Assembly (NCBI GenBank): GCA_964036045.1
Contig: OZ038380.1
Coordinates: forward strand, 70,695,137-70,759,136
Length of the DNA: 64,000 nucleotides
Reading direction: 5' to 3'
From: Eutreptiella sp. 'Long Island Sound 2002'
Taxonomy: Eukaryota > Euglenozoa > Euglenophyceae > Eutreptiales > Eutreptiaceae
Positions 47,001 to 57,015 of the stretch are shown here, piece by piece. The translations under genes and the position numbers were made by a program. The notes under the pieces are model-generated. The model was not told the DNA's origin, made no database searches, and saw only the letters and a list, made by a program, of their open reading frames with translations. Every line of letters begins with the position of its first letter. Position 1 is the first letter of the stretch.

Positions 47001-49021
47001 ACCAAAAGACGTCCTAAACCATGCTTTACATAGCATGGATGGTCATTTTAGGTGGTCACAATATCAAAAAAACCAGTTTTGAAAACTTCGATTTTTGAGC
47101 TGTCCAGGGTGAAAAGCTGCATAAGCAAGTCGTGTACCAATCCCTTGGGAGACCCCCCCCCCCCCCACCCAACACCCCAATATGGTGAAAAACACCCAAA
47201 TGCGGCCTAAAACATGCTTTACATAACATGGATGGTCATTTTACGTGATCACCATATCAGAAAAGCAGGTTTTGAAAACTTCGATTTTTGAGCTGTCCAG
47301 GGTGAAAAACTGCATAAGCAGGTTGTGTACCAATCCCTTGGGAGACCCCCCCCCCCCCCCCCACATCCCCACCCAACACCCCAATATGGTGAAAAACACC
47401 CAAATACGGCCTAAGACATGCTTTACATAACATGGATGGTCATTTTAGGTGGTCACCATATCAAAAAAACAGGTTTTGAAAACTTCGATTTTTGAGCTGT
47501 CCGGGGTGAAAAGCTGCATAAGCAAGTTGTGTACCAATCCCTTGGGAGACCCCCCCCCCCCCACCCAATACCCCAATATGGTGAAAAACACCCAAATACG
47601 GCCTAAAACATGCTTTACATAACATGGATGGTCACTTTAGGTGGTCCCCATATCAGAAAAATAGGTTTTGAAAACTTCGATTTTTGAGCTGTCCAGGGTG
47701 AAAAACTGCATAAGCAGGTTGTGTACCAATCCCTTGGGAGACCCCCCCCCCGATCCCCACCCAACACCCCAATATGGTGAAAAACACCCAAATACGGCCT
47801 AAAACATGCTTTACATAACAAGGATGGTCATTTTAGGTGGTCACCATATCAGAAAAACAGGTTTTGAAAATTTCGATTTTTGAGCTGTCCAGGGTGAAAA
47901 GCTGCATAAGCAGGTTGTGTACCAATCCATTGGGAGCCCCCCCCCCCCCCCCCCCAACCCAATACCCCAATATGGTGAAAAACACCCAAATATGGCCTAA
48001 AACATGCTTTACTTAGCATGGATGGTCATTTTAGGTGGTCACCATATCACAAAATCAAGTTTGGAAAACTTGAATTTTTGAGCTGTCCAGGGTGAAAAGC
48101 TGCATAAGCAGGTTGTGTACCAATCCCTTGGGAGCCCCCCCCCCGATCCCCACCCAACACCCCAATATGGTGAAAAACACCCAAATGCGGCCTAAAACAT
48201 GGTTTACATAGCATGGATGGTCATTTTAGGTGGTCACAATATCAAAAAAACAAGTTTTGGAAACTCCCATTTTTGAGCTGTCCAGGGTGAAAAACTGCAT
48301 AAGCAGGTTGTGTACCAATCCCTTGGGAGCCCCCCCCCCCCCCCCAACCAGCAAACACTCCAATATGGTGAAAAACACCCAAATATGGCCTACAACATGC
48401 TTTACATAGCATGGATGGTCATTTTAGGTGGTCACAATATCAAAAAAACCAGTTTTGAAAACTTCGATTTTTGAGCTGTCCAGGGTGAAAAACTGCATCA
48501 GCAGGTTGTGTACCAATCCCTTGGGAGCCCCCCCCCCCCCCCCCCAACCCACCCACCAAACACCCCAATATGGTGAAAAACACCCAAATACGGCCTAAAA
48601 CATGCTTTACATAGCATGGATGGTCATTTGAGGTGGTCACCATATCAGAAAAACAGGTTTTGAAAACTTCGATTCTTGAGCTGTCCAGGGTGAAAAACTG
48701 CATAAGCAGGTTGTGTACCTATCCCTTGGGAGCCCCCCCCCCCCCCCCCCCCCACAATACCCCAATATGGTGACAAACACCCGAATACGGCCTAAAACAT
48801 GCTTTACATAACATGGATGGTCATTTTAGGTGGTCGCAATATCCAAAAATCAAGTTTTGGAAACTTCGATTTTTGAGCTATCCAGGGTGAAAAACTGCAT
48901 AAGCAGGCTGTGTACCAATCCCTTGGGAGCCCCCCCCCCCCCCCCCGTGCGGCCAACACCCAAATAGGGTGGAAGACATGCAAACACGGCCTAAAACATG
49001 CTTTACATAGTATGGATTTTA

Positions 49022-50370
49022 GGGGCGGCGCAGCCACTGCAAAAGGAATTGGGACCATCGGGGACAGGCACTCGGAGAACTGTGAGGGACAAGTTCGACA
49101 CTTTGGCGGGTTGATTGCCTTTTTTTGCTTGCAATGCACCCAGCATTGCAAGCAAAAAAAGGCAACCAACCCCCCAAAGCGTCATCTCCGATGGCCCGTC
49201 CCCGATGGTCCCGATTCCTTTTGCAGTGGCTGCGCCGCCCCCCGGGGTACACATAATGCCCTCACTACAACCCGAACTCCCCATTGGCAGATCTCAATAC
49301 TTCAAATGCCATCAGTCAGCAGCGCAGCGGTTTTCACTCTACCTACCGGGTGCACCAGTAGGTAGAGTGAAAACCTCTGCACTGCTGATTGATGGCATTT
49401 CAAGTGTTGAGATCTGCCAATGGGGAGTTCGGGTTGTAGTGAGGGCATTATGTGTACCCTAGGGGGCGCCGCAGCCACTGCAAAAGAAATTGGGACCATC
49501 GGGGACACGCACTCGGAGAACTGTGAGGGACAAGTTCGACACTTTGGCGGGTTGATTGCCTTTTTTTGCTTGCAATGCACCCAACATTGCAAGCAAAAAA
49601 AGGCAGTCAACCCCCCAAAGCGTCATCTCCGGTGGCCCGTCCCCGATGGTCCCAAATCCTTTTGCAGTGGCTGCGCCGCCCCCCGGGGTACACATAATGC
49701 CCTCACTACAACCCGAACTCCCCATTGGCAGATCTCAACACTTGAAATGCCATCAGTTAGCAGCGCAGAGGTTTTCACTCTACCTACTGGTGCACCCAGT
49801 AGGTAGAGTGAAAACCTTTGCGCTGCTGATTGATGGCATTTCAAGTGTTGAGATCTGCCAATGGGGAGTTCGGGTTGAAGTGAGGGCATTATGTGTGGCC
49901 CAGGGGGCGGCACAGCCACTGCAAAAGGAATTGGGACCATCGGGGACAAGCACTCGGAGAACTGTGAGGGACAAGTTCGACACTTTGGCGGGTTTTTTGC
50001 CTTTTCTTGCTTGCATTGCACCCAGCATTGCAAGCAAAAAAAGGCAATCAACCCCCCAAAGCGTCATCTCCGGTGGCCCGTCCCTGATGGTCCCAAATCC
50101 TTTTGCAGTGGCTGCGCCGCCCCTTGGGGTACACATAATGCCCTCGCTACAACCCGAACTCCCCATTGGCAGATCTCAACACTTGAAATGCCATCAGTTA
50201 GCAGCGCAGAGGTTTTCACTCTACCTACTGGTGCACCCAGTAGGTAGAGTGAAAACCTTTGCGTTGCTGATTGATGGCATTTCAAGTGTTGAGATCTGCC
50301 ACTGGGGAGTTCGGGTTGAAGCGAGGGCATTATGTGTACCCCAGGGGGCGGCGCAGTCACTGCAAAAGGC
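49022..50370. repeat. Three tandem copies of a 440-bp unit made of two long foldbacks
   Basis: Units start near 49026, 49466 and 49906, and a partial fourth at 50346. Each unit holds hairpin A (arms GCAGCCACTGCAAAAGGA and GCCTTTTTTTGCTTGCAATG, centres near 49138, 49582 and 50022). It also holds hairpin B (arms from ACATAATGCCCTC to TTTTCACTCTACCTAC, centres near 49352, 49793 and 50233). Arms are about 100 bp with loops of about 5-11 bp. Long frames across the array are forced by the symmetry and are not counted as genes. It directly abuts the satellite end at 49019. Confidence 0.9.
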
Positions 50371-50557
50371 ACCGAAAAAATGGCACCGAAAAACCTTGGG
50401 GGAATACCCAGCGCTAACGCCAAGGTATTGTTTTTGCCTACTACCTACTACAGGGGAGGGTTGGCCAAAAGCTATGAGGCATGAAAACGCATGTTTGCTA
50501 TGTGGCCCAAACCTTGGCTACCACAGCCAGTGCCCACCAAAAATCCTGTTATAATTT
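50371..50557. other. Spacer with no clear feature
   Basis: Follows the partial foldback copy. It has no coding signal of its own. It ends in TGTTATAATTTCAG, which could be a splice acceptor for the plus-strand frame that follows. Confidence 0.35.
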
Positions 50558-51016
50558 CAGGAAACTGGCGGGACAGTGACACACGCACTACAGGTCCTAC
50601 ACACCCTACTGTGGACCCAGCCTTCGAAGGATGACATCATCCAGGCCTTCCACTCTTGCACGCACACGCACACGCACACACACACGCACACGCACACGCA
50701 CACGCCACTTGGTGCTGCTGTCAAGGAGGTCGTAGGCCCTACTGGCCTTCCTGTGAGAAGCGAGCAAAACATAGAGTTACTAAACTGCCGTGGCCTGACA
50801 GGGACGCCATTACGCGTACCCTTGCCACGGCTTGGAGGGAAGGAGTGCACTGCGGCGCAACATAAGTACGTGTCGTTCATGGCGAAGTCGTTCTTCATCT
50901 TCTTCTCTGCTTCCTCATTTGTTTGGTGTGATCTGCCCACTTTTTGCTGGGCGGGAAATTGCGCCGTCGAAGACAGCGAAGTGCACCAATCAATCACCCT
51001 GACCTACACCACCTGA
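50558..51016 (+). CDS. Possible plus-strand exon interrupted by a CA-rich microsatellite
   Basis: After TTTCAG (ends 50560) a frame reads VTHALQVLHTLLWTQPSKDD then IIQAFHSC, runs into a His/Thr microsatellite, and ends at TGA 51014-51016. In another frame after the microsatellite, WPDRDAITRTLATAWREGVH reads through TAA (50863-50865) to a TGA, so the true frame probably shifts inside the repeat. The minus strand also has an open frame (50557-50997) with charged NEEAEKKMKNDFAMND, so strand choice is uncertain. Function not recognised. Confidence 0.25.
   Translation, partial: QETGGTVTHALQVLHTLLWTQPSKDDIIQAFHSCTHTHTHTHTHTHTHTPLGAAVKEVVGPTGLPVRSEQNIELLNCRGLTGTPLRVPLPRLGGKECTAAQHKYVSFMAKSFFIFFSASSFVWCDLPTFCWAGNCAVEDSEVHQSITLTYTT
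50658..50704. repeat. CACACG/CACGCA microsatellite
   Basis: Alternating CA with interspersed CG, about 47 bp. It is not a telomere-type repeat. Confidence 0.85.
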
Positions 51017-51720
51017 AAGGTTCACATGCAGGCACTGTTTCGGGCATTGGAACCGAACCACCCTCGCCATATTATACGGGTCTTCGAGTGGAAAATAATA
51101 CGCTGTCCCAAAATAGGTCCTTCCAAGCAAGCAAGCTTAAGGAACTCCGCCCGTTCTCTTATAGAACGTAGGGCGGAGCCCCTGGGTAACCTAAACAAGG
51201 GTTTACCGAGAGCACCACGCGTGGCCTACCCTTTAATGCGTCATGTGCATGTACAGGAGCCACAATCAGCGCACAACCGTGCGCAATCACAACAAATCAG
51301 GCCCACAACCGTGGCCATTTCCACAATCATTACACCTCTTCTTGTTGTTTGACTCTACCAGGGGGTGGCCCCTCCTGGGCTTACTCACCTTACCTACCGC
51401 TGCAAGCGAGAGGAGAGCAAACAACAACGAAACGCAACGAGTATGCACTCGTGTGTATGTCTAATATGTGCTGATCTAACCTCTAATCCATCTGAGATCT
51501 ACGGATCAATCCCTTTGCGAGCTTTTTTAGTGCTACACGGCCGATGCTACATCGTTTGACCGGCCCGGGGGAACCTTCACCCCTTCCCCCTCAGCTTGCC
51601 CTACCGGTTCGGCCACAGGTTAACATTGTGTTTGTTTAGGCACCATGAGAGGTCGCCTGGGGCTCTAGGCATCCGGTGCCATCACCACCCTAACGGGAAC
51701 GTTTTCAACTTTGGGTGTGT
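51017..51720. other. Spacer without a supported gene
   Basis: Contains several short frames of 60-108 codons with no family signal and ordinary composition. Near 51720-51750 there is a T-run followed by CGGCGACACTTGT, similar to CCGCGACACTTGT at about 15920, which marks the 3' end of the family A copy. Confidence 0.3.
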
Positions 51721-51726
51721 TTTTTT

Positions 51727-52782
51727 TCAACGGCGACACTTGTTCCCCCCCTACCGGCTTGAAATTTCGCCTACTGGGGTGAATGTTTTCCTGCCCTCCC
51801 CCTGGTGGCGTTCCACTTGAGTTAGAGTGTACATCTCCCTCACCCTCCAAAGTTCATACAAACCCTCAATGCATTTTACCATGACATGCACAACAACCCA
51901 TAACGGAGGTCCACCAGGGCTCCTCACTGTGGGGACATGATCTTTGAGGCAATCCACAAATTGCCTTTGGAAGGGGGGGGGGCTTAGGAAAACTTTCGTG
52001 CTTGTAAGATCAAAATCTTTTTCCGTGGCCCTTGAGGCCGAGGGGAGACGCTCTCTCAGAGGGATGCCTGAGGTCTCATCCATCAGGCCTTGTTTGAAGG
52101 CCTACAAAGCTGCAAGAGCTTGGGCCTTACCAAGGGTACCAGGGGGGGGGGGGTGAAGGGTGGTCTCAGTGCGCTTTGCAATGCCATTTAGAATGCGGCA
52201 TGCTGCATGTTGGTAGTCCCCCGGCCGCCTATTAGGGGTCACACTTCTCAAAAATGCCCCCCATCTTGAGGTGGACTCTACCCCCGTTTGCTCAACAATA
52301 CCATTGGGGTCTTTGCACAACCAACACTTAGACCCAGCCCCCCCCATTGCTTGCATCCCCTTCCCATCCCCGTCAAAATGACAGTGCAAGTCAAAAATTG
52401 GTTTTGAAAGAGGACAACGTCCTCCTCCACATCCCTCACCACTTGGTTGAGGTTGGCGGAGATGTCCAGGCTTCTCAAAAAAGCCGGTTCATCCCCGCCA
52501 TCCATGCAAAACCATGAGGCCCATAGCTTCACCTTCGAAGCATACTTTGCCCCCCCCCCCCCCATACATTGACCCATACATCCGCACGGGTTGAGGATGC
52601 CTTCCACAAGGAAGTCGCATCAACTGAAATGACAACAATGGCAACGCCACTAGAGGGGGTTTCCCAATAACTCGGGCCATAGATATTGCATTCTGCACAA
52701 TTGACTGCAAAGGCACATGGGCAGCTGCCCTATTGCGGCCTGTGGTAGACTTTACAATGGTTGCTTGGAGAAAATAGGGCAT
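51727..52782 (-). CDS. Family A transposase-like gene, copy 2
   Basis: Starts at ATG 52780-52782 (MPYFLQATIVKSTTGRNRAA). It crosses a C-run near 52550-52563 with a frame change to KVKLWASWFCMDGGDEPAFL, then gives HFDGDGKGMQAMGGAGSKCW with CWLCKDPNG and YQHAACRILNGIAKRTE. TAG at 52102-52104 is read through in frame: QALAAL, TAG, AFKQGLMDETSG. A second TAG (51751-51753) follows GEISSR, and TGA at 51727-51729 ends it. The middle matches family A copies at 13 kb and 57.6 kb (SWF/SWW block, DGKG/DGKA, CWLC/CWVC). The DGKGMQAM...CWLC part may bind zinc. A transposase role is inferred from its being multicopy and from the C-terminal His-rich helix of copy 1. Confidence 0.55.
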
Positions 52783-52793
52783 GACCCATTACC

Positions 52794-53151
52794 TCAGGTC
52801 CTCAGGTCCCGTTGTGTACAACGGCGGGGCATTCGCAAAAGGGCCCGCTGGGAAAGATACATGCTGCATGCCATGCGTAGCATGCTCACGGCCTCATGCT
52901 CCTGAGCTGTGAATGCAAGATGGCCACCAAGTGGGCCAGACAGGGCAGTGCACGACCCACCACTGAAACAAACTTCTCCTTTGGTGTTGATGCCACACAC
53001 AATGTTGGGATCCCCCAATAGAACTCGCACCGGCCGCTGAACAGCCTTCAACCGGCCGCCGCCGCCGGGCCTTGGGGCATTGCAAATCGGTGTACCGCCG
53101 CAGGTTAGCTGAGTTCGGAGCCCTCGGGGCCTCATTAACAGCATTATCCAT
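52794..53151 (-). CDS. Small unrecognised protein upstream of family A copy 2
   Basis: Starts with MDNAVNEAPRAPNSANLRRY; a frame change in a GC-rich GGCGGCGGCC run leads to RPVRVLLGDPNIVCGINTKG, LGGHLAFTAQEHEAVSML and SQRALLRMPRRC. TGA at 52794-52796 ends it, 11 bp before the next ATG. About 119 residues. The close spacing and same strand suggest it is an upstream part of, or partner to, the family A gene. An alternative start (MGYRVCFLGPG at 53228) lies inside the CGCGATAAC tract and is less likely. Family not recognised. Confidence 0.4.
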
Positions 53152-53214
53152 GAAGAATAGGAGGGCCTGGGCAGGTTATGAGGGAGGTTTTTGAAGCCAG
53201 GGCCCAAAAAACAC

Positions 53215-53390
53215 ACGCGATAACCCACGCGATAACCCCCGCGACAACTAGGTTTTCGCGCGATAACCCCCGCGATAGTCCCCCGCGATAACTAGTTAGA
53301 GCGCGATAACCCAGCGCGATAACTAGTTAGAGCACCCAGTTAAAGCGCGATAACTACCGCGGTAACTAGTCAGAGCAGAGGTTAGTGCGC
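53215..53390. repeat. CGCGATAAC tract
   Basis: Many copies of CGCGATAAC, CCCGCGATA and ACTAGTTAGAGC, with overlapping inverted repeats such as CGCGATAACTAGTTAGAGCG. It lies upstream of the minus-strand genes at 51.7-53.15 kb and touches the 3' end of the dioxygenase gene at 53373. Confidence 0.85.
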
Positions 53391-54029
53391 ACTAACTGGA
53401 GGGGTTGGAGCAAGCATTGGGCACCCTAAAACCCATGGCCACCAGCTGCTGCCGCCACGTAGGCGTGCAGTGCAGCACCCCCCCCCCCCGGCATTGTAAA
53501 AAATCACGCTCCATCGCTCGCCCTCCCATGGCAATGGAGCGTGTAGTGCCCCGGTGTTGAACAACACCGGGGCTTGGGGGGTGGCCTTGCATGCCCAACC
53601 CTCCACCGCCCTACCCTTGCACACACAGGTGTGCCGCTTTTTGTCCCTCAGGGAGGGATGCAGCAGGCCACCACTCTCCACCGAGAAATCTCCCCCTTTG
53701 AAAGACCCCACACACACAATCAGCGCCATTGGCATCCAATCACGCAAATAGGCGTGAAGGCCCATGGTGTCCGTCCCTTGGGGCAGAACAACTTGGATGG
53801 TACACCATGCGAACTATGGTGGGGCATTCCAGGTGCAATACTCATTCAGCTGTACAACCAAGGGGGTGAGGGAAGGCCTCAGGGTAGCAGCAGCCATGTG
53901 GGTTGCCCTAAAATTAGAGGGGTTGGGGTTTCCGATTCCCACTAGGCCTAAGTGGCACATGTCCAGTTGGCCCCCATATCGCTCCTCCCCACGAAAAATG
54001 CACTCAGGCAACCCCCTTAGCAAACCCAC
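53373..54029 (-). CDS. 2-oxoglutarate/Fe(II) dioxygenase-like protein (TET/JBP-like), first of three
   Basis: The frame begins LRGLPECIFRGEERYGGQLD and runs to LVVQLNEYCTWNAPP. It crosses TAG (53814-53816) in frame and continues FAWCTIQVVLPQGTDTMGLH, LIVCVGSFKGGDFSVESGG, and NTGALHAPLPWEGERWSVIF. The last block is a classic dioxygenase end: distal His (53541-53543) and the Arg of GERW, expected to bind 2-oxoglutarate. G.FKGGDF is the usual strand after the first metal motif. The first His is at 53754-53756, 71 residues before the distal one, but the next metal position reads HAY rather than HxD, so activity is doubtful or the alignment is off. The end is TAA (53382) or, if UAA is sense, TGA at 53373. 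The same frame runs back to the upstream gene across a single TGA (54033-54035), so both may be one gene. Confidence 0.55.
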
Positions 54030-54032
54030 GAG

Positions 54033-55215
54033 TCATTGACTCCCACTCCCGCCCCTGATACCCTGACTCTGCCCCCCTGGCGGACCCAGCCCCTGCTGGG
54101 CGGTGAAGGTGGCACTGAGGGTGGAGGTGAGGCTGCGCACCTGCGCCTCAGCCACCCCCAAGCGCTGCTAGAGGTCACCCCCCCTCCTCTACGGCGCCTC
54201 CACCTCCACCCTCAGCGCGGCCGCCCCGACCTCCGCCTTCCGCCTCCCCTCCTCGGCCTCCCTCAAGGCCCCCCTCAACGTCTCCAGCTCCTCCCCCCTC
54301 TTGGCGGCCAGGTTGAGGGCCTAGTCCAGGGCACGCTGGGTGTTGCCCTGGACCTTTTCGGCCTTCGCCAAGGCCGACTTGTGGTCGGCCGCCTGACCCT
54401 TGGCCACTGCGGCCTCGACCCCCGTGGCGGCCGCTTGCTCGACCAAAGTCTGGCAAGCTTCCGTCACGAGGGTGGCCACACTGGCCCCCAAGGCCTCCAC
54501 ATCAAGGGCCTCAGGGGGGGGCTGGGCCGCCACCTTCGCCACCTTCGACGGCTTGGGGGAGGGGGTGGGGGCCCTACCCTTAGGGGGGGGGGGGGCACCA
54601 GGCTCAACGACCACCACCTCAGGCGCCCGCTTCGTATGCTTGGTGGGCCTTCCCCCCTTGGGCGCATCCGACTGGACCCATGCGGCGGCTGCATCACGCA
54701 CAGATTGGGCCTCATACCCCCCAACCTGGTGGATGCCCCCCCCCCCACCGTGTGCAGCTTCTACCACACTTCCCTCCCAATGTACTCCCCCGATGCTTCA
54801 TCAATGAAGTACATCCTCAACAAAAAAATTTTTTTCCTTTGGGGGGGGTCGCTCGTCCCAAACAAACACAAAAAAGCCGCAACCATTTCCCCCGCAGCGG
54901 GATTTGGCCCTTTGGCCGTTCCCCCCCCACCCCACACAAAGGAGGGGAGGGTGAGGTTGGTCTTCCTCTCCAACCCCCCCTCCTTCTCCGTGATGGTGAC
55001 TAGTGTACCATCTGGTTCCCCCCTGCTGGCAGGCCTCGTCCGCCGGCTCCCACCTCCGCCAGGCTGCCCCCTCGGGCAGCCCCTTCTCCCCCTCCAGCTC
55101 CGCACGGGCCGCCACCGGCTGGGCGGCCCGTGCCCCTGTTGCTTCTGCTGCTCCTGCTGCTGCTGCGGGTGCCTTGGCTGCGTCCTTGACGAAGAGACGC
55201 GGCAGCTGCAGGATT
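54033..55215 (-). CDS. Ala-rich and coiled-coil protein with four in-frame TAG codons
   Basis: The minus-strand frame gives LPRLFVKDAAKAPAAAAGA and ARAELEGEKGLPEGAAWRRW. After a frame change at a C-run near 55020 it gives GTLVTITEKEGGLERKTNLT and LLRMYFIDEASGEYIGREVW. TAG (54761-54763) precedes KLHTV; a frame change in the C-run near 54737 leads to GIHQVGGYEAQSVRDAAAAW and a Pro/Lys-rich linker. ALAKAEKVQGNTQRALD, TAG (54321), ALNLAAKRGEELETLRGALR, VEVEAP, TAG (54189), RRGGDL, TAG (54168), QRLGVAEAQVRSL make a coiled coil that keeps its heptads across the TAGs. TGA 54033-54035 ends it. No Met start was found. It resembles the protein at 58990-60500 in layout. Confidence 0.55.
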
Positions 55216-55247
55216 GAGGCCCGGGAAGAACAAAGGAAACAAAAAAA

Positions 55248-55440
55248 AACACGCGATAACTACCGCGATAACTCGTGCGATAACCTAGTTAGAACGCGAT
55301 AACCCACGCGATAACCCCCGCGATAACCCCGCGATAACTCGTTACAACGGGATAACCTAGCGCGATAACTAGTTAGAGCACCTAATTAGAACGCATTAAC
55401 CTAGCGCGATAACTAGTTAGAGCAGGGGTTAGTGCAGGGT
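55248..55440. repeat. CGCGATAAC tract
   Basis: Over ten copies of CGCGATAAC or its variants mixed with CTAGTTAGAGC and TTAGAACGC, the same words as at 53215-53390 and 15345-15465. It lies directly upstream of the coiled-coil gene at 54.0-55.2 kb and at the 3' end of the dioxygenase/zinc-finger gene. Confidence 0.85.
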
Positions 55441-56822
55441 GTAGTGCGCAGTTTTCACACCTCGTGACATGGGCACATGCCTTTGGCCTCCTTCTGGGGT
55501 CGTCAAGCACCAGGTTCATCCTCCGCAGCCGCACGAAGTCCGTGACGGCTGCATACTCCCCCACTTGCCTCCACTCCACCACCTGGGCCACCCCCTCGAC
55601 CTCAGGGACCACCCTTGCCACTCCTGCATACAATCCCTTCCTCGGCACCAAAATACACCCCGGCGGCACCATAATCCCTACATGCCCTTGCAAGGTGGGC
55701 CAGGGCAGTGCCTACCCATGGCACACCTTGGCCAAGGGGCAGTGATCGGGGTGGTCTGCGACCCCCCCCCCCACCTCCTCATTAGTGAGGGGGGCAACCA
55801 CCTCCCTCCCACCCCCCCAGCCCGACAACAAAAAATGCCCGGTGGTTGTTCCCACCGGGAGCAAGCATTGAGCACATTGCTCAATGCTGACCCCATTGGG
55901 GTCCTCCACCAACTCCTCCTCCCCCCCCCCTCCGGCTCCTCCCCCTCTTGGCATGGCACACAAAGGCCATCTTTGTGGGCGGCGCACAAAGCCGCCCCGT
56001 CGCAGCCGTAGCACTTGGCTACGACCTTCCCCCTACACCTAACCGCCCCCTCACAGGGGACGGTCTTGGCCACCGTGCCACCAGGTGCCCCCAGCTGGGG
56101 CCGCTTGATGGACCGGGTGACATGCAGGTTGGGGAATCGAAGATTAGGGCCTGGTTTACCTCAATTGCAAAGAATGCCATGAGGCGAGGATTGGTCACAC
56201 CAGTGGGCCAGGCCTTTGGAATGCTCGACCCCCGGTGGACATCAAGGGCATAAAAAAAAAAGCAGTGCCCCTCTTGAATGGCACAGCCCTCTCCACCCAA
56301 GGGTCAGGGAACCCCGAACTACTAGAGGGCACAAAAACAAAATGCGACCCATCTTCGGCCTCATGAATATGGGTGACCATAATGAGGCAATTGACAATCA
56401 ATGTGCCTTCAGGAATGGTGTAGGGGGGGGCATCGCGATGGAGGTGCTGGGATGTGTGGTCATGGCTCGAAATTTCGGCCATGTCAAGGATGGTGCAGCT
56501 CCACCCAACCCCCACCACCCAACTCTTCTTCAAAGTCTCAAGCACACGATCTGCGAACCTATTGAGGACTAGCGGATTGTGGAGCTTGTGGGGGTTGTGC
56601 TTGTGGTGGTTGGCACCCCCATACTTGCCATGTACCCTTCGTGAACGGGGGATAAGTGGCCGTTTGAATAAAGGCGTGAATTTCATGTGAATATACCCAA
56701 ATTTTGAGGTTTTCGGGGGGGAAACGCCATATTTGTGGATCCTTCAGAGGGATTTGAGGGGCCAAAAAACTTCCCGGAGCTTCATTACGCATCATCCAAT
56801 GAAGGTCCCGCCCCAAAAGCAT
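55440..56822 (-). CDS. 2OG/Fe(II) dioxygenase fused to a Cys/His zinc module
   Basis: ATG at 56820-56822 follows an in-frame TGA. After an N-terminal part (LHWMMRNEAPGSFLAPQIPL) comes NRFADRVLETLKKSW, then HLHRDAPPYTIPEGTLI with the metal motif HRD (56432-56440). The distal His in DVHRGSS (56235-56237) is 68 residues on, and TNPRLMAFFAIEV supplies the Arg, so the dioxygenase core is intact. Then CEGAVRC, KCYGCDGAALCAAHKDGLCV and PC form a B-box-like C-x2-C-x7-C-x2-H...C-x2-C set, followed by CAQCLLPV. TAG 55712-55714 is read through (VCHG, TAG, ALPWPTLQGHVGIMVPPG) into QVVEWRQVGEYAAVTDFVRL. Frame breaks lie at an A-run (56250-56260) and at C-runs. The C-terminal end is unclear and runs into the tract. 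DNA or chromatin modification is inferred. Confidence 0.6.
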
Positions 56823-56892
56823 CCATCATGCCCGAACCGCGCCCAAAAGGAGAGGTGCCAAAACCCAGCAAGCCTCTAGCTGATTCATAGGC

Positions 56893-56947
56893 GTGAATTC
56901 AGATGAATTTCGTACGAATTTCACGTGAATTCACGTGAATTTACACA
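56893..56947. promoter_or_regulatory. TTCGTACGAA-type tract 70 bp upstream of the dioxygenase/zinc-finger gene
   Basis: GATGAATTTCGTACGAATTT followed by CACGTGAATTCACGTGAATT. It starts 71 bp upstream of the ATG at 56822. It is the shortest of four such tracts in this part of the window. Regulatory role inferred from position only. Confidence 0.5.
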
Positions 56948-57015
56948 AATGTTTCCGGTGTGCACCCCCTTATTTGTCCTCACACCTCTAGTAGGCGCCC
57001 CAGCATGCACCCCGG

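Larger units (their letters stand above)
16424..49019. repeat. 194-bp satellite array, about 168 monomers
   Basis: Each monomer has, in order, GGTGAAAAACACCCAAAT, GGCCTAAAACATGCTTTACA, TAGCATGGATGGTCATTTTA, a GGTGGTCACCATATCA or GGTGGTCGCAATATCA variant, TTTTGAAAACTTCGATTTTT, GAGCTGTCCAGGGTGAAAAA, CTGCATAAGCAGGTTGTGTA, CCAATCCCTTGGGAG, and a C-rich end of 6-22 C or a CCCCACCCCCACCC form. Steps between matching monomers give 194-195 bp (for example 2522/13). Monomers run head to tail in one orientation throughout. All 60-124 residue frames here are by-products of the repeat. A centromeric or heterochromatic satellite is a reasonable reading but cannot be shown from sequence. Confidence 0.97.

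Noticed and set aside
16515-48703. Dozens of 60-142 codon frames within the 194-bp satellite
   Set aside because: They are forced by the repeat, occur on both strands, and break at variable C-runs; no selection for a frame is visible.
49556-50554. 332-codon plus-strand frame
   Set aside because: It crosses the 440-bp foldback units and repeats itself; symmetry of the hairpins keeps it open on both strands.
50658-50704. Telomere-like repeat
   Set aside because: The CACACG/CACGCA sequence is a simple microsatellite and does not match known telomere repeats.
54036-55217. 393-codon plus-strand frame, Pro/Leu/Arg-rich
   Set aside because: It is the shadow of the GC-rich minus-strand coiled-coil gene; the minus strand shows heptads and charged helices.
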